A program made the translations under genes and the position numbers. Below, one piece after another: positions 27,454 to 36,486 of a DNA stretch of 64,000 nucleotides (positions are counted from its first letter, which is position 1; each line of letters starts with the position of its first letter). Below the pieces are notes generated by a model. The model saw nothing but the letters and a program-made list of their open reading frames with translations. It was not told the DNA's origin and made no database searches. Location of the stretch: positions 176,076-240,075 of the forward strand of contig NZ_JAAKDW010000005.1 in NCBI RefSeq assembly GCF_011038845.1. The letters run 5' to 3'. Origin of the DNA: Enterococcus sp. ZJ1622 (GTDB lineage Bacteria > Bacillota > Bacilli > Lactobacillales > Enterococcaceae).

Positions 27454-27477
27454 AGAAAACGCTTTATAGAGATTGTA
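27454..27477 (-). promoter_or_regulatory. Promoter -10 with overlapping cre for lipase operon
   Basis: On the minus strand GTGGTACAAT gives a -10 (27472-27477), directly followed by ATAAAGCGTTTTCT (27454-27467), which matches 12 of 14 bases of the cre consensus. A cre at the transcription start is the usual repression arrangement. No strong -35 is apparent. Confidence 0.45.
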
Positions 27478-27715
27478 CCACGGGTCTATCAGTGAAAAAA
27501 ACAGCATTTTGCTTACTTTTCCTAGCTTGAGACTAATTCTGTTATGTATGTTGAGACGCGTATACAAAAAAATAAACAGAGGCAAGGGCTCGTTATTTTT
27601 TGGCAGAACACAATTGTTATGTCTTTAGATTTGATTAAATTTTTTCATGGCTTGGTTGGAGTCTCGACCATAGCTTGCAATTTGTTCACTTTATTAAGTG
27701 ATACGAATTCAAACA

Positions 27716-27764
27716 AAAACAGACACTCCAACTCTTGAAAAGCATAAGTGGAAATGTCTGTTTT
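27716..27764 (-). terminator. Terminator of beta-glucoside operon
   Basis: AAAACAGACA (27716-27725) and TGTCTGTTTT (27755-27764) are perfect 10-bp arms, followed by T-rich sequence on the minus strand, 10 bp after the DUF4091 gene. The rest of the 349-bp gap down to 27426 holds only the promoter described above; I see no gene in it. Confidence 0.75.
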
Positions 27765-27774
27765 ATTACTCTTA

Positions 27775-29487
27775 TTAAGCGTTCGCTTTCATGATAATCG
27801 AAACCAGCTCTGCTCTCAAATCCAGCCATTCTTTTTCGGTCTGGCTGAACAATTCCGGATTCATTCGATGACTGTCCGACATCCAGTTCTCTGATTTTTC
27901 ATTACCTAAAAAATCAACTAAAAGTCTTTCGGTTTGAGATTTATCTACTTTTTCGGCTTCTTTCAGCAGATAATAATCTTCAATCCCTCGATATAGCTGT
28001 TTATATCTTAAAGACAGGAACAATTCACCTGAAAAAGACGGATAGACGAGACATAGATCGCCGATAGGAAGTGAGCTTGTATTGTATCGGATATCTGCTC
28101 TGGCATTCTCAGGCCAGCAATTATATGCCCATCTCAGCATGCCATCTGTTTTGAAATAATAGGCTAACACTCCTTGCATTCGGCTTTCGAGTAACGGACT
28201 ATGCAAAAAAGTATTCGGTTTATCTGGATAATTGCATATATAGTATTGTGTTTTGCCCGAAAACTGTTGATTTAATCGTTCATGATTCTTAGAAGTACAA
28301 TAAAATGAAGTGACTGGAAAATCGATTTCAGATAACAGTGCATCTAACACAGGTTCCTTATCGAAAGCGACTTTCAACTGTATTGAAGGATCGATTTCCT
28401 TCAATCGTGCAACAGCGGTTCGAAACATTTCGATTTCATGCGCTTTTGGCTCATCCGCTATGATGCGTACGCGTTCCCAAAGATTTTTTTCTTTGAAATA
28501 ATGGAATACTTGTTCCAAGTAATCCACTATTTCTTCCTTTTTCTCAATGAAAGCAAATTTCTTCGTTCCTTCATCATAATAACGAATCACCAATTTTTCT
28601 GGGTGCTCCACCGCTTGATTCAATGGAAAAAAAGGCGGTTGCCACACACCTAAAAGACCAAACAGATCGATTTCCTTCTCGATTCCAGCATGAAAGAAAC
28701 AAGCAAGATATCTTTCTAAGATCGTAAAATCACATTGGATTTTTTTCTCTTTTGTTTTTGTTACTCGAACCATTGAATATTCATAAAGATTCGCTGGGAA
28801 ATCTTTGACGATATAATTGAACCAGCCCTTCCACGGGATTTCTCCTGCGATGACAGTAATACTTTTTTGCCCCAATAATGCTAGGCTTTCTGCCATCTTC
28901 CTTATCAAATCGAAATGCTGGTCACTCCAAAGAGGAACTTTGAACGTTCGAGCCAAGTTTGAAGGCTGTTGCCAGATATCCAAATGGAAAGAATCAGTGA
29001 CTGAATCGCTAAAGGCATACGTTTCTACGACGACTTCGATTCTTTTTTGGCAAATTAGCTCATCTTCCGTCGTGATCCCTTCTCGATAAACGCAGATGCT
29101 CAGTTCATAGCTGCCAGGTTTTTGCTGTTTGTCTATAGGGAGTTCGACATAGACAGGAGCAAAACGGTCACCAGGATAAGTATGCGCCCTTTCTTCGATC
29201 AGTTTGTCTCCATAGTAGCTATCGTTTGCTCCACAGTAATAATCGACAAAGCGTGCTTTGGTCAATAACTCAGATTCAAGCTGTATCCGGTAGATCGGCT
29301 GTTCGATTTCATCTGGAATTGAAAATTGATCATCTAATAAATAATGGTTCTTTTTCCCATCATGCAGCAAAAGCTGAAAAGCTCCTGTACTGTTTCGATA
29401 AACAGATAACTTGTCTAATTCTTCAGGAAAGTCCGCATGTAACTCAGTCGATGGTTTATAACTTTCATTCGTTATCCATATCTTCAT
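27775..29487 (-). CDS. DUF4091 (GH123-like) protein
   Basis: A 570-residue cytoplasmic protein. The central region, with an acidic RVRIIADEPKAHE segment (about residue 335) and the C-terminal LSLRYKQLYRGIEDYYLLKEAEK segment, matches DUF4091 proteins, which have a TIM barrel related to GH123 beta-N-acetylgalactosaminidases. No signal peptide is present. The gene lies 2 bp after the esterase gene and is the last of the beta-glucoside operon, ending in a clear terminator. The substrate is not known; an amino-sugar glycoside is a reasonable guess from the family. Confidence 0.75.
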   Translation of the reverse strand: MKIWITNESYKPSTELHADFPEELDKLSVYRNSTGAFQLLLHDGKKNHYLLDDQFSIPDEIEQPIYRIQLESELLTKARFVDYYCGANDSYYGDKLIEERAHTYPGDRFAPVYVELPIDKQQKPGSYELSICVYREGITTEDELICQKRIEVVVETYAFSDSVTDSFHLDIWQQPSNLARTFKVPLWSDQHFDLIRKMAESLALLGQKSITVIAGEIPWKGWFNYIVKDFPANLYEYSMVRVTKTKEKKIQCDFTILERYLACFFHAGIEKEIDLFGLLGVWQPPFFPLNQAVEHPEKLVIRYYDEGTKKFAFIEKKEEIVDYLEQVFHYFKEKNLWERVRIIADEPKAHEIEMFRTAVARLKEIDPSIQLKVAFDKEPVLDALLSEIDFPVTSFYCTSKNHERLNQQFSGKTQYYICNYPDKPNTFLHSPLLESRMQGVLAYYFKTDGMLRWAYNCWPENARADIRYNTSSLPIGDLCLVYPSFSGELFLSLRYKQLYRGIEDYYLLKEAEKVDKSQTERLLVDFLGNEKSENWMSDSHRMNPELFSQTEKEWLDLRAELVSIIMKANA

Positions 29488-29489
29488 AA

Positions 29490-30473
29490 TCAGCTCTCCT
29501 GTTCTCTTTCCTTTTGCGGTAATGCTAACTCTTCAAGAAGATCTTTTAATTGCCCGCTAGAAAATTTTTCTGGCGAAAGCTCATACAATTGAGCAAAGGA
29601 CAATAATTTGATGATCTTATAGGTGCTTTTGTCTGTCAAAAATGGCAGATTCCGTAGCAGTTTTTTTCTATTCATTTTGACAGCAAACAATTCTTTGATT
29701 GGCACTTGCCAAATATCTGTATATATCTGCTTCATTTCTTTTTCTTCCAGCCAGTTGATTTCTAGCCACTCGATACATAAGTCGAACCATTCAGCAAAAC
29801 GCGGGTCGATCATTTCCTCGCTATTCCCGCTCCATTTGTTGCCTAATGAAAGTCCATGCTTTCCTTTTTGAAAAATATGAGCTTCAAACGGAACTTCATT
29901 TTCTTCTAGAGCGCGTAAATAAAGAAGAGAATTTTCGATGGGTACCACATTATCTTCAAAAGTAGAAAACAGAAAGGTCGGCGGAGATTGCGGTGTCACG
30001 CAAGTATCCAATGAAGGTGCAGTGATTTTCATGACTTTTGCAAATGAATCAAGAATGGCTGGATAACCTAAAATACACAAACTAGGTTTCACTTCTCCTA
30101 ATGTAGATAGCGCTGCTGCTAAATGTCCACCTGCGGAAAAACCGATCACTGCGATTCTTTCACTGTCGATTTTTGCGTTTACTGATAATTCTTCAATGAT
30201 TCTCATACTTTTATGTGCATCTGCTAGTGACTCTTCAAAGCTTCGGAATTCCCCGACATGATAGCGCAAAACTCCTGCATGATAACCTTCTGCTGCAAAT
30301 TTTAGCGCAATTGGTTCAGCTTCTCTTTCACTGCAAAATCCATAGCCGCCTCCAGGAATCACCAGCAAAAAAGGACGTTTATCGATTCGCTGATATTCTT
30401 TTTTCTCTTCGTGAAGATAAATAGTCAGGCTCGTGTCAGCTTTGGGATCAAGGATGATTTTCTCCATGTGCAT
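29490..30473 (-). CDS. Alpha/beta hydrolase (acetyl-esterase type)
   Basis: A 327-residue cytoplasmic esterase of the BD-FAE/Axe type. The oxyanion region PGGGYGF is near residue 41, and the nucleophile motif IGFSAGGHLAA is near 113. Asp in STFEDNVVP and His in FQKGKHGLSLG complete the triad. After about residue 240 there is a 75-residue extension (ELFAVKMNRKKLLRNLPFL...LYELSPEKFSS) that is not part of the core fold and may be a helical accessory domain. It probably removes acetyl groups from imported oligosaccharides so that the glycosidases of the operon can act. Confidence 0.82.
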   Translation of the reverse strand: MHMEKIILDPKADTSLTIYLHEEKKEYQRIDKRPFLLVIPGGGYGFCSEREAEPIALKFAAEGYHAGVLRYHVGEFRSFEESLADAHKSMRIIEELSVNAKIDSERIAVIGFSAGGHLAAALSTLGEVKPSLCILGYPAILDSFAKVMKITAPSLDTCVTPQSPPTFLFSTFEDNVVPIENSLLYLRALEENEVPFEAHIFQKGKHGLSLGNKWSGNSEEMIDPRFAEWFDLCIEWLEINWLEEKEMKQIYTDIWQVPIKELFAVKMNRKKLLRNLPFLTDKSTYKIIKLLSFAQLYELSPEKFSSGQLKDLLEELALPQKEREQES

Positions 30474-30478
30474 AGCAG

Positions 30479-31846
30479 TTACTCCCCTTCTCTCGTCCCG
30501 TTATCTTTGATCAACTGCTGGTACCAGTAAAAGCTGTCTTTTTTATAGCGATTCATCGTTCCTAATTCTGTATCCGTCCGGTCGACATAAATAAACCCAT
30601 AACGCTTCTGGATCCCTTCATGCGTACTGATCAGATCGATCGCACTCCACGGACAATATCCGATCACTTCCACACCATCTTCCATCGCAAGTCTCATTTG
30701 TTCGATATGCTGTTTCAGATAATCGATTCGATAACCATCATGAATCTTGTATTCATCCGTTAGTTTGTCTTTTGCACCAATTCCGTTTTCAGTGACTAAC
30801 AGCGGCAAACGATAGCGGGAATAAATTTCGTTCAAGGTATATCTGAAACCTTCTGGATCGATTGGCCAACCAAATTCAGTCATCGGCAAATGACTATTCT
30901 CTGTAACTTGGAAAAATCCGGGGATACCAAAGCCAGACTGCTGATCGATTCTACTCTCTTTTTCATAATAAGCAGAGACTGTCATCGTATTATAATAATT
31001 GAATGCGATGTAATCACACGTTCCTTCTTGTAGAATCTGTCTATCTTCTTTGGTTACTTCCGGGCAAGCCCCAATTTTGGATAAGATGTGCCAAGCATTG
31101 TGATTGTATCGTCCATAAACAGCTACGTCTAAAAACAGCCAATTCCGCAAGGCACTCATATTCAATGCAGCTAACTGATCTTCAGGTCTGTCAGAAGCTG
31201 CGTACACACTGGCAATGTTAGGAGCTGGCCCAATCAATCCAGGATAATGTCCTTCATGATAATTTTTCGTCACTAATGCTTGTGCAACGAGCATATGGTG
31301 GTTTTCCTGGAATTTTTCTTTCATTGTCTTGTTGCTCGTTCCAATGACCGAACCGGCAAGTGCCATGACGTTTTGTTCATTGATTGTTTGCCAGTATTTT
31401 ACTTGATCGCCGAATGTCTCAAACAGCAGCTGACAATATTCTGCGAATGCTTGAATCGTTTCTCTATTTTCCCATCCACCATTTTCGTAGATCTCATAAG
31501 GAAGGTCAAAATGGAACACAGTGACGACAGGCTCTATTTCATTTTGCTTCAGTAGATCGATCAGCTTTTTGTAAAAATCCAGACCTTTGGGATTCACTTT
31601 TCCTTTTGACATAACGCGACTCCATGAAATCGAAAAGCGGTACGCCTTCAATCCTAATTCTTTGAATAACCGAACATCTTCTACAAATCGACGATAATGA
31701 TCGACTGCTATTTTGAAATCACTAGTACCTGATGGAATCTCCTTCTTATCTTGGACGGAAGGGGTTTTTCCATCTTCGTTCCAAGCTCCTTCTGTTTGAT
31801 AGGCGCTTGTAGAAGCTCCCCATAGAAAATCAGTTGGAAATTTCAT
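30479..31846 (-). CDS. GH1 6-phospho-beta-glucosidase
   Basis: A 455-residue glycosidase. Acid/base Glu157 is in TINEQN and nucleophile Glu353 in LLVTENGIG. The segment WSAIDLISTHEGIQKRYGFIYVDR near residues 395-420 has the Ser, Lys and Tyr that bind the 6-phosphate in phospho-beta-glucosidases; true beta-glucosidases have Glu in place of that Ser. This fits import by the PTS permease encoded two genes upstream. The start overlaps the end of the ROK-kinase gene by 17 bp. The PTS product (a 6-phospho-disaccharide) would be cut to glucose-6-phosphate and a free sugar. Confidence 0.92.
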   Translation of the reverse strand: MKFPTDFLWGASTSAYQTEGAWNEDGKTPSVQDKKEIPSGTSDFKIAVDHYRRFVEDVRLFKELGLKAYRFSISWSRVMSKGKVNPKGLDFYKKLIDLLKQNEIEPVVTVFHFDLPYEIYENGGWENRETIQAFAEYCQLLFETFGDQVKYWQTINEQNVMALAGSVIGTSNKTMKEKFQENHHMLVAQALVTKNYHEGHYPGLIGPAPNIASVYAASDRPEDQLAALNMSALRNWLFLDVAVYGRYNHNAWHILSKIGACPEVTKEDRQILQEGTCDYIAFNYYNTMTVSAYYEKESRIDQQSGFGIPGFFQVTENSHLPMTEFGWPIDPEGFRYTLNEIYSRYRLPLLVTENGIGAKDKLTDEYKIHDGYRIDYLKQHIEQMRLAMEDGVEVIGYCPWSAIDLISTHEGIQKRYGFIYVDRTDTELGTMNRYKKDSFYWYQQLIKDNGTREGE

Positions 31847-32729
31847 TGATTTCTGCTCCTTTCGCTGCGCCGATCAGATTAGCATCTGATTGGAACGCAG
31901 CAGCTCTTATTGTTATTTTGGGTATCGTTTGCTTGATCATCGGGGAGAGCGAAAAAATCGCCTCGTAACTTTTCTGTATGTCATCAATCAGCTGTGGTTG
32001 TTGGCTGATCCCACCTCCAATGATCATTTTTTCCAAATCAAGCAGACATTGCAGATTGAAACACAAGATCGCTGCTTGGTTACAGTACTGTTTGTACAGT
32101 TTATTCGCAGCTTCATTCCCAGACAGATAGAGCATCTCGAATACTTGTCTGCCGTCTTCTTCACATTGCAATAAAGCTGCAAGCTCCTTTACTAAACGAA
32201 CAGCAGATAAATGGATACCAACAAATGATTCCGGTCCTTGAACTGCACGATCTTGGATAAGAAAACTCACCTCTCCGGCTTGACAATGCGGTCCTTTTCT
32301 TATTTTCCCTTCCAATAAAAGCCCGACACCTACTCCAGTCCCTAAAATGATACCGGCACCATTTGTAGTGTTTTTCAGATTTCCGTACCATGTCTCCCCT
32401 AAAACCGCAGCTTTTGCATCATTTTCTACAAATACTGGAAGCTCGATCTCTTCTTCCAACTGTTTTTTCAAATTGACTTTATCCAAACACGCAACCGCTC
32501 CACCAAAAAAGACAGTTCCAGTCTCTGTGACAGCACCAGGTACAGCGATCGCCACTGCCTGGATATCTGTCAGCTGTTGATAGGATCGGATAAGATCTGT
32601 CAAGAAGAGGATGAACGATTTGTTCTCCGTTTGAGGCGTTGGTACTTGTCTTTTTTCCTTTACAGTCGTATTTCTTACCAAAGCAGATTTCACATAAGTA
32701 CCGCCGATATCTATGCTCAATGTCCACAT
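31830..32729 (-). CDS. ROK family sugar kinase
   Basis: A cytosolic kinase of about 299 residues. The ATP-binding motif SIDIGGTYVKSALV is at the N-terminus, VFVENDAKAAVLGE near residue 100 and GAGIILGTGVGVGLL near 125. The usual Cys-rich zinc cluster (CxCGxxGCxE) is absent; only GPHCQAGEVSF is present, as in many lactic-acid-bacterial ROK kinases. I prefer the ATG at 32727-32729 with AAAGGAG upstream over a TTG 18 bp earlier. It phosphorylates glucose or a related sugar released by the GH1 or GH3 enzymes of the operon. Confidence 0.88.
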   Translation of the reverse strand: MWTLSIDIGGTYVKSALVRNTTVKEKRQVPTPQTENKSFILFLTDLIRSYQQLTDIQAVAIAVPGAVTETGTVFFGGAVACLDKVNLKKQLEEEIELPVFVENDAKAAVLGETWYGNLKNTTNGAGIILGTGVGVGLLLEGKIRKGPHCQAGEVSFLIQDRAVQGPESFVGIHLSAVRLVKELAALLQCEEDGRQVFEMLYLSGNEAANKLYKQYCNQAAILCFNLQCLLDLEKMIIGGGISQQPQLIDDIQKSYEAIFSLSPMIKQTIPKITIRAAAFQSDANLIGAAKGAEINEISN

Positions 32730-32743
32730 ACGTTTCTCCTTTT

Positions 32744-34090
32744 TCAAGCTTCGATCTTAGCATTGATGATTTTGTCTGTTCTTGTTTCTTCATTTTGCTT
32801 TTCCAATGCTGCTTCTAATTCAGCTTCTCGCTTATCTGCAATCTTGATAAACGGATACCACATCACGATACCAATAGTCATACAAATCACCATCAAAATC
32901 GTATAATTGATTCCTCCAGACAGTGGCATCTTGATAAATGTCGGTGTTGTCCATGGCAACAGAGACATCGTCGGATTCAGTGAAATCGGCAGGATTGTTG
33001 TAGCTAATCCCCACGTCACGAATCCTGCGATCAGTTGGGTAAAGATCTGAGGGATAAAGAAAATCGGGTTCAAAATGATCGGCATCCCGAACATCAACGG
33101 TTCTGTCACATTGAATAGTGAAGGGACAAAAGACAATTTGCCTAATTGACGCATTTTCTCAGATTTGCATCGTATCATGAAGAAAGTGACAAATCCCATG
33201 AAGCCAGAAGCATACATTCCCATGTAAATAACAGAAGGAACTAGATAAGGCAATGCTTCGCCTTGTTGAAACGCAGCAATATTCCCAACAACCATTGTCA
33301 TACTGATGGCGCCTAATGGTCCTTGGAGTACCGCGTTATGGATACCGAAGAACCACAAAACAGCTAAAAGTTCCATGATAATGATGATCGACCATGGACT
33401 AGCAACTAATGAATTCAAAGGAGCATTGATTACATCGATAAAAAATTGAAAAATCGTTCCGGATTCTGTAAATCCAAATAACACACGTAACGCAAACACC
33501 ACCACAAAAATGATTGTCACAACAAATACTGGCGATAAAGATTGTGTGACCATTGGCGGAACACTGTCAGGTAATTTGATCATCAGATTTCTTTTAGTCA
33601 AGAAAGCATAGAAACGAGTAATCAGTAAAGCGACTAACATTCCGATAAACAAACCTTGTCCGCCTAAATAATCAAGTTTCAAAGCGCCCACCGCTTGTTC
33701 CACTGCTTTCCCGTCTTGTGTAATGGTGGTCATCACTGTTTGTGGCATCAGCATAATGAAACTTGCTAAAGAAATAATTGACGCATTCCTTTCATTTGTT
33801 CCCAGCTGTTTGGCATAGGAAAATGCCAAACTATAGACGACATACAATGAAAAGACACCTGTCGCACCATTTGTAATGGCTTCCACATGAGGGAAGATCC
33901 CGATATTTTTCAAAAAATCGATCCAACCCGGAAACGGAAAATTCCCAATGATCGTAATAAAGGCGATCCCCAACGTAATCGGGCTTGTTCGGATAAATCC
34001 CTCCATCAGGGCTGCAAGTACTTTGTTTTTTTGTAATTTTTCTGACATTGGCAGCAATCGGCTGCTTAAAAGCTGTTCTAATTTTTCCAT
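32744..34090 (-). CDS. PTS sugar transporter subunit IIC (cellobiose/lactose family)
   Basis: A 448-residue membrane protein with about 10 hydrophobic segments. The segment NVTEPLMFGMPIILNPIFFIPQ (about residues 330-350) and the NSLVASPWSIIIIMELLAVLWFFGIHN region are typical of the lactose/cellobiose IIC family. No IIA or IIB gene is present in this operon, so the subunit must use phosphocarriers encoded elsewhere. It lies 16 bp after the GH3 gene and 15 bp before the kinase gene. RBS AAGGAG. The substrate is probably a beta-glucoside disaccharide. Confidence 0.92.
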   Translation of the reverse strand: MEKLEQLLSSRLLPMSEKLQKNKVLAALMEGFIRTSPITLGIAFITIIGNFPFPGWIDFLKNIGIFPHVEAITNGATGVFSLYVVYSLAFSYAKQLGTNERNASIISLASFIMLMPQTVMTTITQDGKAVEQAVGALKLDYLGGQGLFIGMLVALLITRFYAFLTKRNLMIKLPDSVPPMVTQSLSPVFVVTIIFVVVFALRVLFGFTESGTIFQFFIDVINAPLNSLVASPWSIIIIMELLAVLWFFGIHNAVLQGPLGAISMTMVVGNIAAFQQGEALPYLVPSVIYMGMYASGFMGFVTFFMIRCKSEKMRQLGKLSFVPSLFNVTEPLMFGMPIILNPIFFIPQIFTQLIAGFVTWGLATTILPISLNPTMSLLPWTTPTFIKMPLSGGINYTILMVICMTIGIVMWYPFIKIADKREAELEAALEKQNEETRTDKIINAKIEA

Positions 34091-34105
34091 CTTTCTTCTC
34101 CTTTT

Positions 34106-36313
34106 TTATAATTGGATTGTAAGAAAATCTTCTGTATTGACCGTGCTCAAACAAAAAACAAATTCGCCGGGTTCAAACTGTTTCTTCCCGTCATTGTCAT
34201 AAAATGACAATTCTTGTTTTGACAAGATGTAATCGACCATCTTCTTTTCATTGGCAGTTAAAAAAATTCGTTGGCTCCCAACTAACCGTTTGACTGGCTG
34301 TACGATTGAAGCTGTTTGATCCTTTACATAAATATGGAGCACTGTTTCTAGCTCTATTGAAGAAAGATTTGTTAGGTCGTACGTCAACAGAAGTGTGTCA
34401 TTTTCTTTTTCTTCGATAGACGTCCATCTCCCCTCCACGTTCCCATATCCGTTTCCTGTCCCAAAGGAAAACAATGGTTCATTGGACTCGTCGATATATT
34501 TTGAAACAAAGCGAGTAGAATGCGTACTAGTACTTAAAGGCCGGCCTGTGGAGCTATGTGCATAATAGATTGGAAGCTGACCTTCGCTTCGAGGAAACGT
34601 CATACTCAGTCGACCACTTGGCGAAACTTTTCCTGCTAATACGTTCGCGATTCCGATTCCGCCCATCGTTCCTGGATACCATACCAGTAACAGGCTTGAA
34701 AAATAAGGTTCGATTTCTGTCAGAACTAAAGGTCTCCCAGTGTATAACACGCCAACGATTGGTTTATTCAACTGAGCTAATTCTTTAATCAATTTCATTT
34801 GGTTCTCAGGCAGAGTCAGCTTTGCTTTAGAGGCTCCCTCGCCGCTTTCTAAGAATTGTTCTCCGATCGTCAATACGATGATATCGGAAGCTGATGCTTT
34901 ATCTATTGCTTCTTTAAGCAAATACTCTTCTTCTTCGATTGTGCCATTCAGCTTCTCGATCCCCTCTTTTAAGGGACCAAAAGACTCATACGAAGGAAAT
35001 AGATTGAACCCTTTTGAAAAATTCAATTGTTCTTTTCCGAAATGCTGTTCCATTCCTTCTTTCAAAGTAATGCTGTCCTGTGGTTTCCCGCTGACCGATG
35101 CCCAGAATCCGATAGTCAGTTTGCTTTCACCGTATGGCCCGATTACTGCGATTTTCTGCTCTTTTTTCAAGGGTAAAGTTTCATCATTCTTTAACAGCAC
35201 ACAGCTTTTTTCGACTAATCGAGTGGCTGTCTCTTTTGCTTCTTCGGTCAGGATCTCGCCGGTATTTTCTTCTTCAAGTCCGCGATACGGATGTTCAAAT
35301 AAACCTAATTTGTTTTTCAGCAACAAGATCCGCCAGACTGCTTCATCCAACAGTTCAAGTATCCGCGCATCTTTTTCGATCAGTTTCTCCAAGGAATTCG
35401 CGTATACGGAAGTCATCATATCGAAGTCTACCCCTGCTTCCAGTGCCCTTTTAGCTGATTCCTCCTGATTTTTTGTATAGCCATGCGCTTGCAGTTCTTC
35501 CACAGCAGCGTAATCAGAAACAAGTACGCCTTCGAAACCGAAACGATCACGCAAAATATCGCGATTCAACCAGCGATTTCCTGTAGACGGTACCCCATTC
35601 AATACATTAAAAGCAGTCATCATCAGTAAACAATTCGCTTCAATCGCTGCTTGATAAGGAGGCAGATATTCATTGAACAATCGCTGGTTCGACATATCGA
35701 CTGTATTATATTCACGACCAGCTTCTGGTGCGCCATAGCCTGCAAAATGTTTGATACAAGCGCCCACATGGTTTTTTCCTAGGAAATCGTGAAGCTCTCC
35801 CTGATATCCCGCTACTACTTGCTTGGCAAATTCTTTGGCTGTATACACATCTTCGCCGGGGGATTCCATGACACGTCCCCAGCGAGGATCTCTGACTAGA
35901 TCGAGCATAGGGGAAAACAAGACATGTAATCCATTTAAATAACTTTCTTTTGCAGTCGTTTGTGCCGCTTTTCTAATCAGTTCAAAATCATATGACCCAG
36001 CTTGTGCTAATGGAATCGGAAAAATGGTTCTGAAACCGTAAATAACATCCGACATAAATAGTAAGGGAATTTTCCTCGTACTTTTTTCCATGATTTTTTG
36101 CTGGATTTTTTTTAGTTTTTTCGGATCGTTCACATTATAGATTGACCCGACCTGACTCAGATCAAAATCTTCTGGAAAGCCTAGTTCTTTAGTTGGTCCA
36201 GTATTCATGACATCACTTTCTACGAACAAATCCCCATTCAGTTGAACCGTTTGCGCGATTTTTTCCTTGATCGTCAAGGAATCGGCAAGTTGCTTCAGTT
36301 TTTTTTCATTCAT
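34106..36313 (-). CDS. GH3 beta-glucosidase
   Basis: A 735-residue enzyme without a signal peptide, thus intracellular. The N-terminal TIM barrel has KHFAGYGAPEAGREYN and the nucleophile segment GFEGVLVSDYAAVEEL (Asp about 265). The second domain contains VIGPYGESKLTIGFWAS, and the C-terminal part is a fibronectin-III-like domain. The layout and length resemble BglX-type beta-glucosidases. It is the first gene of a six-gene operon, so it probably releases glucose from unphosphorylated oligosaccharides or glycosides. RBS AAGGAG. Confidence 0.92.
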   Translation of the reverse strand: MNEKKLKQLADSLTIKEKIAQTVQLNGDLFVESDVMNTGPTKELGFPEDFDLSQVGSIYNVNDPKKLKKIQQKIMEKSTRKIPLLFMSDVIYGFRTIFPIPLAQAGSYDFELIRKAAQTTAKESYLNGLHVLFSPMLDLVRDPRWGRVMESPGEDVYTAKEFAKQVVAGYQGELHDFLGKNHVGACIKHFAGYGAPEAGREYNTVDMSNQRLFNEYLPPYQAAIEANCLLMMTAFNVLNGVPSTGNRWLNRDILRDRFGFEGVLVSDYAAVEELQAHGYTKNQEESAKRALEAGVDFDMMTSVYANSLEKLIEKDARILELLDEAVWRILLLKNKLGLFEHPYRGLEEENTGEILTEEAKETATRLVEKSCVLLKNDETLPLKKEQKIAVIGPYGESKLTIGFWASVSGKPQDSITLKEGMEQHFGKEQLNFSKGFNLFPSYESFGPLKEGIEKLNGTIEEEEYLLKEAIDKASASDIIVLTIGEQFLESGEGASKAKLTLPENQMKLIKELAQLNKPIVGVLYTGRPLVLTEIEPYFSSLLLVWYPGTMGGIGIANVLAGKVSPSGRLSMTFPRSEGQLPIYYAHSSTGRPLSTSTHSTRFVSKYIDESNEPLFSFGTGNGYGNVEGRWTSIEEKENDTLLLTYDLTNLSSIELETVLHIYVKDQTASIVQPVKRLVGSQRIFLTANEKKMVDYILSKQELSFYDNDGKKQFEPGEFVFCLSTVNTEDFLTIQL

Positions 36314-36325
36314 ATTTTTCTCCTT

Positions 36326-36339
36326 TGCAACCGTTTTTA
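36326..36339 (-). promoter_or_regulatory. Weak cre-like site before GH3 gene
   Basis: TAAAAACGGTTGCA on the minus strand matches the cre consensus at 11 of 14 positions and lies next to the ribosome site of the first operon gene. Weak by sequence alone. Confidence 0.3.
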
Positions 36340-36370
36340 TAAATTGATTATAGCGATAAAAAAAATACCG

Positions 36371-36398
36371 TTATACAAAAAAAGAAGTGTTTGTATAA
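36371..36398. promoter_or_regulatory. Inverted repeat between GH3 operon and AraC gene
   Basis: TTATACAAA (36371-36379) and TTTGTATAA (36390-36398) are perfect 9-bp inverted repeats with a 10-bp spacer in the centre of the divergent intergenic region. It is a good candidate site for the AraC-family regulator or may include the -10 elements of both promoters. Confidence 0.5.
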
Positions 36399-36486
36399 AG
36401 ATAGAAGAAAAACATTTAAAAAAACGGATATTCAATCTTTCCTTTTTGAGATACAATAAAAGAAAGGACAGTTAGGAGGAATAAAA

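Noticed and set aside
27544..27738. Plus-strand open frame in the gap between lipase and beta-glucoside operons
   Set aside because: No ribosome site, overlaps the operon terminator, and no recognisable sequence.
34878..35468. Plus-strand open frame of 196 codons
   Set aside because: It lies entirely inside the GH3 gene on the opposite strand, is Ser/Phe-rich without a domain, and has no ribosome site. It is an antisense shadow.
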